DNA of 17,416 nucleotides, taken from Christensenella sp. UBA5327 (GTDB lineage: Bacteria > Bacillota > Clostridia > Christensenellales > Aristaeellaceae). Below the pieces are notes generated by a model that was not told the origin of the DNA, made no database searches, and saw nothing but the letters and a program-made list of their open reading frames with translations. The stretch covers positions 16,937 to 34,352 of the forward strand of contig DHQX01000026.1 of the NCBI GenBank assembly GCA_002411105.1. The letters are read 5' to 3'. This document shows, in pieces, positions 7,501 to 14,093 of the stretch (its first letter is position 1; each line of letters opens with the position of its first letter). Both the position numbers and the translations under genes were made by a program.

Positions 7501-8717
7501 CGGCGCGATCTTGTCCCGGGCTGCTCACAGGTGGCGGCGGCGTCTTGCCAGGGGCTCATGTTGTGGGCAGCCAGGGCTTCAACAACCTGGATCTCCTGGT
7601 ACCCACAGCCTCCGCGCGCGCAGGCCCACACTGCCTCGCGGTCCTGGGTGCAAAAGCCCTGCCCCTCCTGAATCATGATGAGGTTATGGCCCAGGGGATC
7701 AATGGACCGCGTCTGCCGATTCCCGCAGTGAATGCAGAGCCACTCCGCCTGGCCTTTGTTCATGCAGTCTGGTGGCGTGATTTCCGTCCACTTGCCTTCA
7801 TGCTCCAGTGCGGTGATCACCCGCGTTTCAAGCACCCCATCACAATCCTCGCAGCGCTTCTCCTCAAGGCCTGGCTGCCCGCAGGCTGGCGCTGTCTTTA
7901 CCTGCCAGGACGCTGCCGGTGTGTGCTGGTCGGTGAGCGGGAGCTCCTCGCGTGCCAGGTGCTGGCCGCAGTCCAGGCAGTTTTTTACCTGGAGCCCCAC
8001 ATTAGCACAGTTAGACTGTCGGACGATTGTCCATTTCTCAGGCGCCCTGTGTTCTCCTCTGGCCTTGATGGTTCCTGTCTCCAGCGCTGCTTCGCATACT
8101 GCGCATTTCAGCACCGATGCGCCATCCTCCGTGCAGGTGGCTGCCCGCACCGTGGTCCATTCCGCCTCAGGAGCATGGGGGCCCAATTCAGCGCTGTCCC
8201 GTATTTGCTCATCCCCGCAATCACAGCGCCACAGTTCACGCCCCTTGTTGAGGCAGGTCGCTTCTTCTGCCGTAGACACAAAGACATAATCATGTTCGTG
8301 GGAAGCAACCAGCCGCATGGTGATGGCTTTGGAGAATGGGGATTCACTTTCCCCGTTATGGTATTTAACCTGAATGTTGGATAAAGTGACAGTGGGATTG
8401 TGGGAAAGCCCCGGGTCGAAAACAAATGAAATTGAGCCCCGGGGAAAGCTCATGCTGAACTGATTGCCGCCGAGATGGTCTATTCTTCCGGCTCCTGCGT
8501 ATGTTAAGCCACCCGGCACATCCATCGTCCAGGTCGCTTCCGCGGCCCTTTGCAAGTCCAATGTAAAGCTGATGGCGCATGAGTTGTTTGTGTAATCAAC
8601 ATCCGGAGATTGGTTGCATCGCAGCGCGCTGCTGGCTGCGGCCGATCCTGTCAGAAAAATGAATATAAATAAAACCGAAGCCGCGCAGAATATCCCTCTC
8701 GCCACATGTTTTTTCAT
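4581..8717 (-). CDS. Giant secreted Cys/His-rich tandem-repeat protein (27 units)
   Basis: I do not recognise a characterised protein; repeats of this look occur in secreted proteins of gut clostridia. Residues 1-29 are a signal peptide (hydrophobic core FCAASVLFIFIFLTG, ending AAAS). Residues 30-137 look like a beta-sandwich domain rich in alternating polar/hydrophobic strands, with two Cys. Residues 140-1206 are 27 tandem units, mostly 38-40 residues, with consensus H-x4-W-x7-C-x9-C-x2-C and a Gly four residues after the first Cys. The C-terminal 172 residues (1207-1378) form a different, beta-rich, nearly Cys-free domain ending FEYE. There is no LPXTG motif, SLH domain, dockerin or C-terminal membrane helix. 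About 80 cysteines suggest metal binding or disulfides outside the cell (inference). The ATG has GGAGA 6 nt upstream. A separate promoter lies at 8762-8790 and no clear terminator follows, so read-through into the envelope operon is possible. Confidence 0.9.
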   Translation of the reverse strand: MKKHVARGIFCAASVLFIFIFLTGSAAASSALRCNQSPDVDYTNNSCAISFTLDLQRAAEATWTMDVPGGLTYAGAGRIDHLGGNQFSMSFPRGSISFVFDPGLSHNPTVTLSNIQVKYHNGESESPFSKAITMRLVASHEHDYVFVSTAEEATCLNKGRELWRCDCGDEQIRDSAELGPHAPEAEWTTVRAATCTEDGASVLKCAVCEAALETGTIKARGEHRAPEKWTIVRQSNCANVGLQVKNCLDCGQHLAREELPLTDQHTPAASWQVKTAPACGQPGLEEKRCEDCDGVLETRVITALEHEGKWTEITPPDCMNKGQAEWLCIHCGNRQTRSIDPLGHNLIMIQEGQGFCTQDREAVWACARGGCGYQEIQVVEALAAHNMSPWQDAAATCEQPGTRSRRCLVCVYQEQETTQEPLDHVYRVWLVETPATCSEKGVSIHRCTRDACGKTQRRESPALGHHFGYPLIWRQDQTCRQQGLYYQKCNNENCDETRETTLPMLDHFVGVDWPKVPCGTGGVCVRQCATCDKTEEKVIAPGHIFPEKWHVVSPASCTEEGIKVRTCESCQFQERKPVDVLPHPYGKPVLIPAGKCGEANKERYTCLDCGAFYDVINEEKPHEYGDWMAETGFSCETGGVHTRECRDCGHVDERVTGAGQHAYGEWHTTVLSACNQAGVMERSCAHCSVTQQKPADKPDHRFDHGVLTVKPTCIQDGEITYTCFDCGTTRQLATQKGSHAYGSWLTTGQASCGLDGGRKRVCSLCGLEDREVFPALRHDYETVDYAAPGCEKPGKHTEICKNCQDTRETVLDAREHAYGKWTVEVTPVCGRDGREVRTCAHCQHVQARIAPRLPHVFVAWQESKAASCSAEGLETSTCYLCGAEKSRAVATLKHTFGSWRAGKSPDCVRGGTRVRICTACDAQEEEATPPGQHVYGKWEMQQPSTCHEAGERLRACKRCGLSQAEALPLKKHDPGPWVNQPRADCTQAGLRVRACKSCGMEEQEASAPGNHVMGRWEAGEAASCGLPGTEHRACKACGQRETRQVAATAHRFSAWEVSRASSCHEAGKRGRSCKRCGLSQVEELPFAKHRFGPWENQPRSDCSEEGVRQRACTSCGHLNKEALKPRNHAYHRWETIRTATCVQAGLRERNCKHCDYRERQELPLRKHTAGKWQVLSKAALEKPGIQVKACKKCGAEMQRRSYYPGKHHFAVDFCVGGIPLREVWPEVAQGHLTALPIPLGRDGTYRLPLIAGGTHQVGEVRIAVEQGHLNVAYTLSSKKTEILKERLQVFIPGQAITSARLQSTRQGLKLNKPISIPKTLKNAEIALVFLRMDGIFYLGEPENLPLQDAPAQMFSAQDVFAMPYEALIPLIRELFEYE
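5100..8300 (-). repeat. 27 tandem units of about 117 bp encoding the Cys/His repeat
   Basis: Dividing the protein at each conserved His gives 27 consecutive units (residues 140-1206). Units 12-26 are nearly uniform at 38-39 residues. Units 1-10 vary more, and several replace C-x2-C with C-x1-C (unit 1) or C-x4-C (units 6, 8, 9). Unit 27 has lost its first Cys (AALEKPG in place of an ATC/SSC-type start). DNA identity between units is modest, so this is an old array rather than a recent slippage product, except for the higher-order block at 5220-5921. Confidence 0.92.
5220..5921 (-). repeat. Higher-order duplication: two 351-bp blocks of three units
   Basis: Units 21-22-23 (5571-5921) and 24-25-26 (5220-5570) match each other better than their neighbours. 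By hand, units 21 and 24 share 23 of 39 residues (including SCHEAG and CKRCGLSQ) and units 22 and 25 share 22 of 39 (including GPW and NQPR). This points to duplication of a three-unit, 117-residue segment. Confidence 0.7.
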
Positions 8718-8761
8718 GCCATGTCTCCATTTACTGCTATGTTCGTTTTTATACGAAATGA

Positions 8762-8790
8762 ATTATAACATGCAAAACCGGCGGCCACAA
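8762..8790 (-). promoter_or_regulatory. Candidate extended -10 promoter for the repeat protein
   Basis: On the minus strand, TGTTATAAT (TATAAT at 8762-8767 with an extended -10 TG) is preceded 17 nt upstream by TTGTGG (8785-8790), a partial -35. The -35 falls inside the loop and stem of the upstream gene's terminator. The start would be near 8755, about 38 nt before the ATG. Confidence 0.6.
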
Positions 8791-8799
8791 GGCCGCCGG
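8774..8799 (-). terminator. Terminator of the SDR gene
   Basis: A perfect 9-bp GC-only stem CCGGCGGCC / GGCCGCCGG (8778-8786 with 8791-8799) with a 4-nt loop, followed on the minus strand by TTTT. It lies 34 nt past the SDR stop codon. Confidence 0.82.
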
Positions 8800-8832
8800 G
8801 ATAAAATCCTTGTAAAGATGAATGCACCGGGG

Positions 8833-9843
8833 TTATTCCCTCAGCATCCCCTGATTTTTGAGCCATGCGGCTGTATCTGCCATGGTCTGCTGAAAGGGCC
8901 GTGGGCTGAAGCCGAAGTCGCGCCGGGCTTTGCCGGAGGAAAAGCTGCTGTTGACATTGATGGTATACAGGGAGTAGCGACTAAAAACCGGCTTTCTTTT
9001 CTTGATTTTATAATACAGCGTGAAAAAGGGCAGCGCCAGCCTGGCCAGCCACAGCGGGGCCACCAGCCTGATGGGTTTGCGCCCCATCATCCGGGCGAAA
9101 CTCTCAAGGATCTCTTTGATGGAGATGTATTCCCCGGCCAGCACATAGTCCTCTCCTGCCAGGTCCTGGCGGGAGATGGTGATGGCCGCCGCAGCCACAT
9201 CCCGCACATCCACAAAGTTGTAGCCGCCCTTGACAGCCATGGGGATGCGGCCCGCAGCATAGTCGATATACAGCTGGGTGAAGTTGCCTTTGGCATAGTC
9301 CCCGGGGCCGCTCATGCCGGCGGGATAGAGGACATTCAGCTCAAGATGTTTTTCCTTCCGCATCCCAAGGAGTGCCGCGACAGTTTCCGCCTTGGTCTTG
9401 GCATAATCTCCGTGGACTAGGGCCGGGTCAAGCCGCTCCGGCTCAGCCATTACCTGGCCCGCCGGCGCCTCTGTGATGGCGTGGACAGAGGCTACATACA
9501 GCATCCTCTTTACCTGTGGGTGGAGGCAGCGCCTGGCCACCGCCAAGGCACCCTCCACATTCACCCGGTGAACCAGGGGAACTGGCGTGATGCTCATGGT
9601 GATGATGCTGGCACAATGGAACACATAAGCCTCGTCACCAGGGTCAAGCATAAAAAAACGGTCCAGGTCAGCTTCATCGGTGATATCACCGGAAACCAGC
9701 TCCAAGCCCTCTGGCAGGTGCTGCACCAACGGATCGCCAGGCAGCACCAGCCCCCGCACCCGCTCGCCAGTGGCTAGCAGCTGGGAAACGATGTGGCTGC
9801 CCAGAAAACCGGCTGCACCGGTCACTAGGTTAATTCGCGCCAT
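8833..9843 (-). CDS. NAD(P)-dependent epimerase/dehydratase family protein (extended SDR)
   Basis: A 336-residue extended short-chain dehydrogenase/reductase. The nucleotide-binding motif VTGAAGFLGSHI is at 7-18. SGDITD (51-56) is the acidic-residue strand, and FHCAS (75-79) precedes the second strand block. The catalytic residues are Ser119 (VASVHAITE), Tyr147 and Lys151 (DYAKTK). The C-terminal half (about 160-330) is the substrate domain. It resembles dihydroflavonol-4-reductase/3-beta-HSD-like reductases more than sugar-nucleotide epimerases, but the substrate cannot be read from sequence. The frame opens with a TTG at 9864, but I chose ATG 9843. The Rossmann fold then begins in the usual place and GGAAG sits 10 nt upstream. 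It is a single gene with its own terminator, divergent from the TetR regulator gene, which probably controls it (inference). Confidence 0.9.
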   Translation of the reverse strand: MARINLVTGAAGFLGSHIVSQLLATGERVRGLVLPGDPLVQHLPEGLELVSGDITDEADLDRFFMLDPGDEAYVFHCASIITMSITPVPLVHRVNVEGALAVARRCLHPQVKRMLYVASVHAITEAPAGQVMAEPERLDPALVHGDYAKTKAETVAALLGMRKEKHLELNVLYPAGMSGPGDYAKGNFTQLYIDYAAGRIPMAVKGGYNFVDVRDVAAAAITISRQDLAGEDYVLAGEYISIKEILESFARMMGRKPIRLVAPLWLARLALPFFTLYYKIKKRKPVFSRYSLYTINVNSSFSSGKARRDFGFSPRPFQQTMADTAAWLKNQGMLRE

Positions 9844-9877
9844 GGAATGATCACTTCCTTCCAACCCAACAACGCAA

Positions 9878-9906
9878 TTGACAGATATTTAAGTGTATTC
9901 TATAAT
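9878..9906 (+). promoter_or_regulatory. Perfect consensus promoter of the TetR-family regulator
   Basis: TTGACA (9878-9883), 17 nt, TATAAT (9901-9906): a full SigA consensus match. Transcription should start near 9913, leaving a leader of about 65 nt before the ATG at 9978. Confidence 0.87.
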
Positions 9907-9925
9907 GCTGCATACTATTGTGCAA
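9897..9925 (-). promoter_or_regulatory. Candidate promoter of the SDR gene
   Basis: On the minus strand, TTGCAC (9920-9925) is followed after 17 nt by TAGAAT (9897-9902), a 5/6 match to the -10. It overlaps the plus-strand regulator promoter at its -10 and gives a start near 9890, about 47 nt before the SDR ATG. Confidence 0.5.
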
Positions 9926-9938
9926 TCATCAGATGCAC
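9909..9938. promoter_or_regulatory. Candidate operator(s) for the TetR-family regulator
   Basis: Two overlapping dyads. TGCATACTATTGTGCA (9909-9924) pairs at 6 of 8 positions. GTGCA-9 nt-TGCAC (9920-9938) has perfect 5-bp arms. They cover the SDR -35 and the start region of the regulator transcript, which suits a repressor controlling both genes. Assignment is by position and symmetry only. Confidence 0.42.
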
Positions 9939-9977
9939 TTGAATTGATAAAAAACAAACGCCTTGGAGGTAAAAGGG

Positions 9978-10577
9978 ATGACAAAAAACACTCTGACCAA
10001 AACTGATCAGCGCAAGGAAAACCGGCGTGTTCGCTACACCCGGATGGCCCTGCGGGAGAGTCTGCTGTCCCTGCTGCAGGAATATCCCTTGAACAAGATC
10101 ACTGTGTCGCGCATCTGCGAGCAGGCGGATGTCAACCGCAGCACCTTTTACCTTTACTACAAGGATGCCTATGATCTGCTGGATCAAATAGAAACCGGGC
10201 TGTATGAGCAGATCTCCCAAGCGGTGGAAGGAGCGTCCCAGGTTCTTCCCAGCGAGGAGATGCTCCAGCGCATCTACGAAATCATCTATAAAAACCGGGA
10301 CATCTGCCGCGTCATTTTTGGCGAGTTTGGCGACAAGACCTTCCTCAGGAAGGTGGGCAACATCCACCGGGATCACATGCTGCGCGAATGGCGCCGCCTG
10401 GCCAAAAATATGGATGAGACCACCCTAGGCTACCTGCATACCTTCGCTGCTTTTACCAACATCGGCATCATGGAGCGCTGGATTACCAGCGATTTCCACG
10501 AAACCCCGGCCCAACTGGCCAGCCTGGTGAGCAAGCTGCTCAACAACGGCATCTCGCCCTTTTTCAACAGGCGGTAA
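9978..10577 (+). CDS. TetR/AcrR family transcriptional regulator
   Basis: A 199-residue DNA-binding regulator. The N-terminal TetR helix-turn-helix lies at about 25-70. TVSRICEQADVNRSTFYLYYKD (about 42-63) contains the recognition helix and the typical STFYLYYKD ending, followed by the DLLDQIE helix. The C-terminal part (about 75-199) is helical and resembles the TetR C-terminal regions of DhaS-like Firmicutes regulators; its ligand is unknown. The frame can be extended to a TTG at 9963, but that codon overlaps the ribosome site. ATG 9978 has GGAGG 8 nt upstream, so it is chosen. It is the only plus-strand protein gene, divergent from the SDR gene with overlapping promoters, and it ends at a terminator shared with the convergent creatininase gene. 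Confidence 0.93.
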   Translation: MTKNTLTKTDQRKENRRVRYTRMALRESLLSLLQEYPLNKITVSRICEQADVNRSTFYLYYKDAYDLLDQIETGLYEQISQAVEGASQVLPSEEMLQRIYEIIYKNRDICRVIFGEFGDKTFLRKVGNIHRDHMLREWRRLAKNMDETTLGYLHTFAAFTNIGIMERWITSDFHETPAQLASLVSKLLNNGISPFFNRR

Positions 10578-10624
10578 AATTCTCCTGATCAGACCACGGT
10601 ATGATAAATAATCTGGGGCCTTGG

Positions 10625-10668
10625 AAAAGCAACAAATCCGCTGAACGATGAAAACAGCGGATTTGTTG
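10625..10668. terminator. Bidirectional terminator between convergent genes
   Basis: A perfect 14-bp stem (10630-10643 with 10655-10668, CAACAAATCCGCTG and its complement) with an 11-nt loop. On the minus strand it is followed by C then TTTT (10625-10628), ending the transporter/creatininase operon. On the plus strand GTGTTTTATT follows after two A, serving the regulator gene. Confidence 0.85.
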
Positions 10669-10679
10669 AAGTGTTTTAT

Positions 10680-11444
10680 TCAGGCTTTCAGCGGCACCTG
10701 CTTAAATGCCTCAATGAAATCGATGATGTAGTCGGCCGTTGCAGCCAGCATTTCCTTGCCCCAGGCTTCGCTGGCAGTCTGGGGATGATCTGGGCCAATC
10801 CAGCCATTATCGGTGATGGAAGTCACCATGCGCGGGATAACCACGCTAACCCCCTTATAATCCACAGTGTTAAAACCAGTTGCGCGGATAAGGGGAGAAA
10901 CATCTTTAAGCACCATAGGGCCTTCCATCTCACGCGCATCCACTAGGGCGGGGTCTATTCCCATAATCGCTGCAGTTTCTTCTCCGCCGCCATGGCCACC
11001 CTTCCACTGGGGGTTTAAGTCCCAGGCCATCAACCACCAATTGAGTTCAGCCAGCAAGGCACCCCGCCGGTGCAGTTCCAGGCCTACCTGCTCAATGGTG
11101 CGGCAGTTGCCGCCATGCCCATTGAGGATAATAAAGCGCCTGGCACCATGACGATACAGCTCGCTTGTGATCTGTTTAAGCAGCTGGTACAGCAGCGCTG
11201 TTCCCAGGTTGATGGTGCCCGGAAAATCTGACAAAGAGTCGCATGCCCCGTAGGCAACAGGAGGGGCGATCAGCACATCGGTGCGCTCCTCCATCAGGCC
11301 GATCAGATGCTCCGGAATCAGTGTGTCTGTGCCCAGCGGCAGATGCCGCCCATGGCATTCAATAGAGCCTACGGGCAACAGGACAGTATCATGATGCTTG
11401 AAATAAGCTTCAGCAGCAGGCCAGGTAATGTCGCTCAAACGCAT
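10680..11444 (-). CDS. Creatininase-family amidohydrolase
   Basis: A 254-residue cytosolic metal-dependent amidohydrolase of the creatininase superfamily, which opens cyclic amides or cleaves related C-N bonds (creatininase, formamide hydrolases such as ArfB, MftE-like peptidases). Visible family motifs are LLPVGSIECHGRHLPLGTDT (22-41) with likely metal ligands Glu29, His31 and Asp40, NGHGGN (108-113) with His110, and GHGGGEETA (150-158) with Glu156. The last motif departs from the more usual HAGExETS. Length is normal for the family. AGGAGGA lies 6 nt before the ATG. It is 130 nt downstream of the substrate-binding protein gene with no convincing promoter or terminator between, so it is probably the last gene of the transporter operon. 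That suggests it acts on the imported compound (inference); the substrate is unknown. Confidence 0.92.
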   Translation of the reverse strand: MRLSDITWPAAEAYFKHHDTVLLPVGSIECHGRHLPLGTDTLIPEHLIGLMEERTDVLIAPPVAYGACDSLSDFPGTINLGTALLYQLLKQITSELYRHGARRFIILNGHGGNCRTIEQVGLELHRRGALLAELNWWLMAWDLNPQWKGGHGGGEETAAIMGIDPALVDAREMEGPMVLKDVSPLIRATGFNTVDYKGVSVVIPRMVTSITDNGWIGPDHPQTASEAWGKEMLAATADYIIDFIEAFKQVPLKA

Positions 11445-11574
11445 GGATGGTCCTCCTATTCCAGTTGAATTCCCAAATCAATATGGGGCATGAAAGAGCC
11501 CCGGGGCGCTGGGCGGCAACGCACCAAATCCCCAGGGCAGAATTACTGTTGAAGGGTCAGCTCATTGACCGCGC

Positions 11575-13068
11575 TTACTCAACCACCACATTCTCAAGCT
11601 TGTGATAGCCAGCCGGATCCATCACGAATCCTGACAAGCCTTTGCTGGCAGCGGCGTTGAGGGTGCTGTAGAATAAAGGTGCGTTGGGGCTTTCATCCTG
11701 AAGGATGTCTTCCAGTGCAGCATAAGCGGCCTTTCGCACAGCCTCATCGGTGCTGCTGCGGGCCTCTTCCAGCAGTTTGTCCACCTCGGGCATTGCGATG
11801 AAGCTGCGGTTTCCCGGCGCTCCCTTCTGGGAGGAGTGGGTGAGGGGATAGTAGGTGTAGTCGGCATCTGCGGTGGAGGTGGTCCAGCCAAAGTAAGCCA
11901 TGTCGTGTTCGCCCTTGGAGGTGCGCTCGATGAAACTGCCAAACTCCATCACATCAATGGAGGCATCGATGCCCACATCCATGAGCATTCCCTGAATGGC
12001 CTGGCAGACCTCCACCCGGATCTGGTTGTCATTCACCCAGAGCTTGCAGGTAAAGCCATTCTCATAACCGGCCTCTTTCAGCAGCTCCTTGGCCTTTTCA
12101 ACGTCGTAGGGGTAGGGCTCATCCCCGGCATAGCCAAACACATCAGGTGCGATCAAGTCGCCTGCAGGCTGCCCTGCTCCATACATGATGGCATCGATGA
12201 TGGTGGGCGCATCAATCGCATAGCGGATAGCCTGGCGCACCAGCTTGTTGTCAAAAGGCGCTTTTGTGGTGTTCATGGAGATGTACCAGCAGGAGAGACC
12301 AGGAACTTCAAAGAATTGAAGCTTGTCATTACCCTTGACCCTGGCCACATCATTGGCGAGGATATCGGTGGACAGATCGATCTCCCCGGTCTCAAGCGCG
12401 ATGGTGCGCTGCGCAGCTTCCGGCACCACTTTCATGGTCACAAACTTGGTTTTGGGGGCGCCGGCGTAGTAGGCATCAAAAGCTACCATTTTCACGGAAT
12501 CGCCCTGCTTCCACTCAAGGAATTTATAAGGGCCGCTGCCTACTGGGTTGAGGCGGAAAAACTCCTCATCCTTTTCTACATACGCCTTGGGCACAATGGC
12601 GGAAGAGGGGTGGGCCAGGTTACGAAGCGCCGCAGCATAGGGTTTCGCGGTGCGGACGATGACAGTATACTCATCCACTAGCTCTACTTCGGAGATGAAG
12701 TTGACAATATATGCCACTGCCGTGGAGGCGATGGCGCGATCCAGGGAGAATTTCACATCTTCCGCTGTCAGCTTGCTGCCGTCATGGAAGGTGATGTCCT
12801 TGCGGAGGTTGAACTGAATCTCAGTGTCGCTTAGGAACTCCCAGGATTCGGCAATCTGCCCCTCCACTTCACCGCCTTCAGTTGTCATCAGGGTATCAAA
12901 AAACTGGTTGGTGACCATAATCGCGGGCGTTTCCTTCCCGATATGGGGGTCCATGCTGGTCACATCGGCACCTTGGGCAAAAACCAGGGTGTCTTTGGCA
13001 GCATGAGCGGGCACGAGCATGGATAACACCATCATGATGCCCATTGCAATCACCAGAAGCTTCTTCAT
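11575..13068 (-). CDS. dppA: ABC transporter substrate-binding protein, family 5 (DppA/OppA-like)
   Basis: The 497-residue extracellular receptor of a peptide/opine/nickel-type importer. Residues 1-23 are a signal peptide ending AHA; no Cys follows, so it is not a normal lipoprotein. SBP family 5 hallmarks are the SMDPHIG N-terminus (38-44), FHDGSKLTAEDVKFSLDRA (94-112) and NPVGSGPYKFLEW (174-186). The C-terminal half holds the RQAIRYAIDAP and DVEKAKELLKEAGY stretches. The frame extends to 13104, but that would overlap the dppF stop. ATG 13068 has GGAGG 7 nt upstream. It lies 35 nt after dppF. Family 5 binds di-/oligopeptides, nickel chelates, opines or sugars, so the gene symbol indicates family rather than proven substrate. 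Confidence 0.94.
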   Translation of the reverse strand: MKKLLVIAMGIMMVLSMLVPAHAAKDTLVFAQGADVTSMDPHIGKETPAIMVTNQFFDTLMTTEGGEVEGQIAESWEFLSDTEIQFNLRKDITFHDGSKLTAEDVKFSLDRAIASTAVAYIVNFISEVELVDEYTVIVRTAKPYAAALRNLAHPSSAIVPKAYVEKDEEFFRLNPVGSGPYKFLEWKQGDSVKMVAFDAYYAGAPKTKFVTMKVVPEAAQRTIALETGEIDLSTDILANDVARVKGNDKLQFFEVPGLSCWYISMNTTKAPFDNKLVRQAIRYAIDAPTIIDAIMYGAGQPAGDLIAPDVFGYAGDEPYPYDVEKAKELLKEAGYENGFTCKLWVNDNQIRVEVCQAIQGMLMDVGIDASIDVMEFGSFIERTSKGEHDMAYFGWTTSTADADYTYYPLTHSSQKGAPGNRSFIAMPEVDKLLEEARSSTDEAVRKAAYAALEDILQDESPNAPLFYSTLNAAASKGLSGFVMDPAGYHKLENVVVE

Positions 13069-13103
13069 TTCGGGTCCTCCTTTAATTTTGGTTGCAAAGG
13101 GCA

Positions 13104-14093
13104 TTAGCCCCTTACTGCATGGTGCTGTGCGCCAGCACTCCCAAAGAGGGTGCAGGCCACATAGTGGTTATCCTCCACCTCAATGAGGGGGAGATTAGCC
13201 TTGAGACATGCCGTTGTCACCTGGGGGCAGCGTTTGGCGAAGCGGCAGCCTGGCTCGGGGTTGATGGGAGAGGTCACCTCACCCTTGAGCAGCACCCGCT
13301 CCTGCTTATAATCCGGATCAGGAATGGGGATAGCTGAGAGCAAGGCTTGCGTATAGGGGTGAAGAGGGTTCTCAAAGATGCGTTCCGCTGGCGCCTTTTC
13401 CACCACCTGCCCCAGGTACATCACCATGATGTCATCAGAAATATGCTTGACCACGGACAGATCGTGGGTGATAAACAGATAGGTTAACCCCAGTTGCTGT
13501 TGTAGTTCTTGCATGAGGTTGAGAATCTGAGCCTGTATGGAGACATCCAGCGCGCTGACTGGCTCATCGCACACCAGAAACCGGGGGTTGAGCACCAAGG
13601 CCCTGGCCACTCCGATGCGTTGGCGGCGTCCGCCGTCCAATTCATGGGGATATGAGTTAATCAGCCGTTCTGCCAGCCCCACCTGGTCCATCATTTCTCT
13701 GACAGCCCGGGTCAGCCCGGTTCTATCTTTTTTAGAGAATACGCCCTGTATGAGCAGAGGCTCTGCAATGGTTTCAAACACCGACATGCGTGGGTTCAAC
13801 GAAGCAAATGGATCTTGAAAGATGATCTGCATCCGGCAGCGCAGCTGCTTTAACCGCGCTGCGTCATAGGACAGGATATTCTCGCCTTCAAACCATACTT
13901 CCCCGGCGGTGGGTTCCTGCAGCCGCAAAATGGCGCGGCCCAGGGTGGATTTGCCGCAGCCGGATTCCCCAACCACACCCAGCGTTTTCTGAGGATCCAG
14001 GGAAAAACTGACATCTTCCACCGCATGCAGGAAACCGCTGGGGGTGTTGAAGTACTTTTTAAGCCCGGAAACCCGGATCAACGGCTCACTCAT
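13104..14093 (-). CDS. dppF: Oligopeptide/dipeptide ABC transporter ATP-binding protein (DppF/OppF type)
   Basis: One of two ATPases of the importer (329 residues). Walker A GESGCGKST is at 42-50, the Q-loop Gln93 in IFQDPFASLNP, Walker B LVCDEP with Asp176/Glu177, the D-loop SALD and switch His210. The signature region reads ELDGGRRQR (151-159) instead of the usual SGGQ(R/Q)QR, so the Ser and Gln are replaced by Asp and Arg. I recall this variant in clostridial relatives. The C-terminal oligopeptide-transporter extension has four cysteines (GCRFAKRC, then TAC and VAC), a pattern reported to hold a 4Fe-4S cluster in mycobacterial OppD. GGAGG lies 6 nt before the ATG. The start overlaps the dppD stop as ATGA. 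Confidence 0.95.
   Translation of the reverse strand: MSEPLIRVSGLKKYFNTPSGFLHAVEDVSFSLDPQKTLGVVGESGCGKSTLGRAILRLQEPTAGEVWFEGENILSYDAARLKQLRCRMQIIFQDPFASLNPRMSVFETIAEPLLIQGVFSKKDRTGLTRAVREMMDQVGLAERLINSYPHELDGGRRQRIGVARALVLNPRFLVCDEPVSALDVSIQAQILNLMQELQQQLGLTYLFITHDLSVVKHISDDIMVMYLGQVVEKAPAERIFENPLHPYTQALLSAIPIPDPDYKQERVLLKGEVTSPINPEPGCRFAKRCPQVTTACLKANLPLIEVEDNHYVACTLFGSAGAQHHAVRG

Noticed and set aside
5100..8300. CRISPR array as an explanation for the regular repeats
   Set aside because: The units are contiguous, coding, diverged and lack identical repeats alternating with spacers.
4973..8384. Long plus-strand open frames (up to about 440 codons) opposite the repeat gene
   Set aside because: The repeat unit is 117 bp, a multiple of three, so stop-free antisense frames recur in phase. 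They lack ribosome sites, their products are Ala/Pro/Arg/Cys-rich without recognisable motifs, and the minus-strand frame has a signal peptide and conserved repeat.
11490..11570. Possible terminators between dppA and the creatininase gene (CCCCGGGG palindrome; GGTCA/TGACC stem)
   Set aside because: The first leaves no loop and the second is only 5 bp without a T-run. Neither is convincing, so the genes are treated as one operon.
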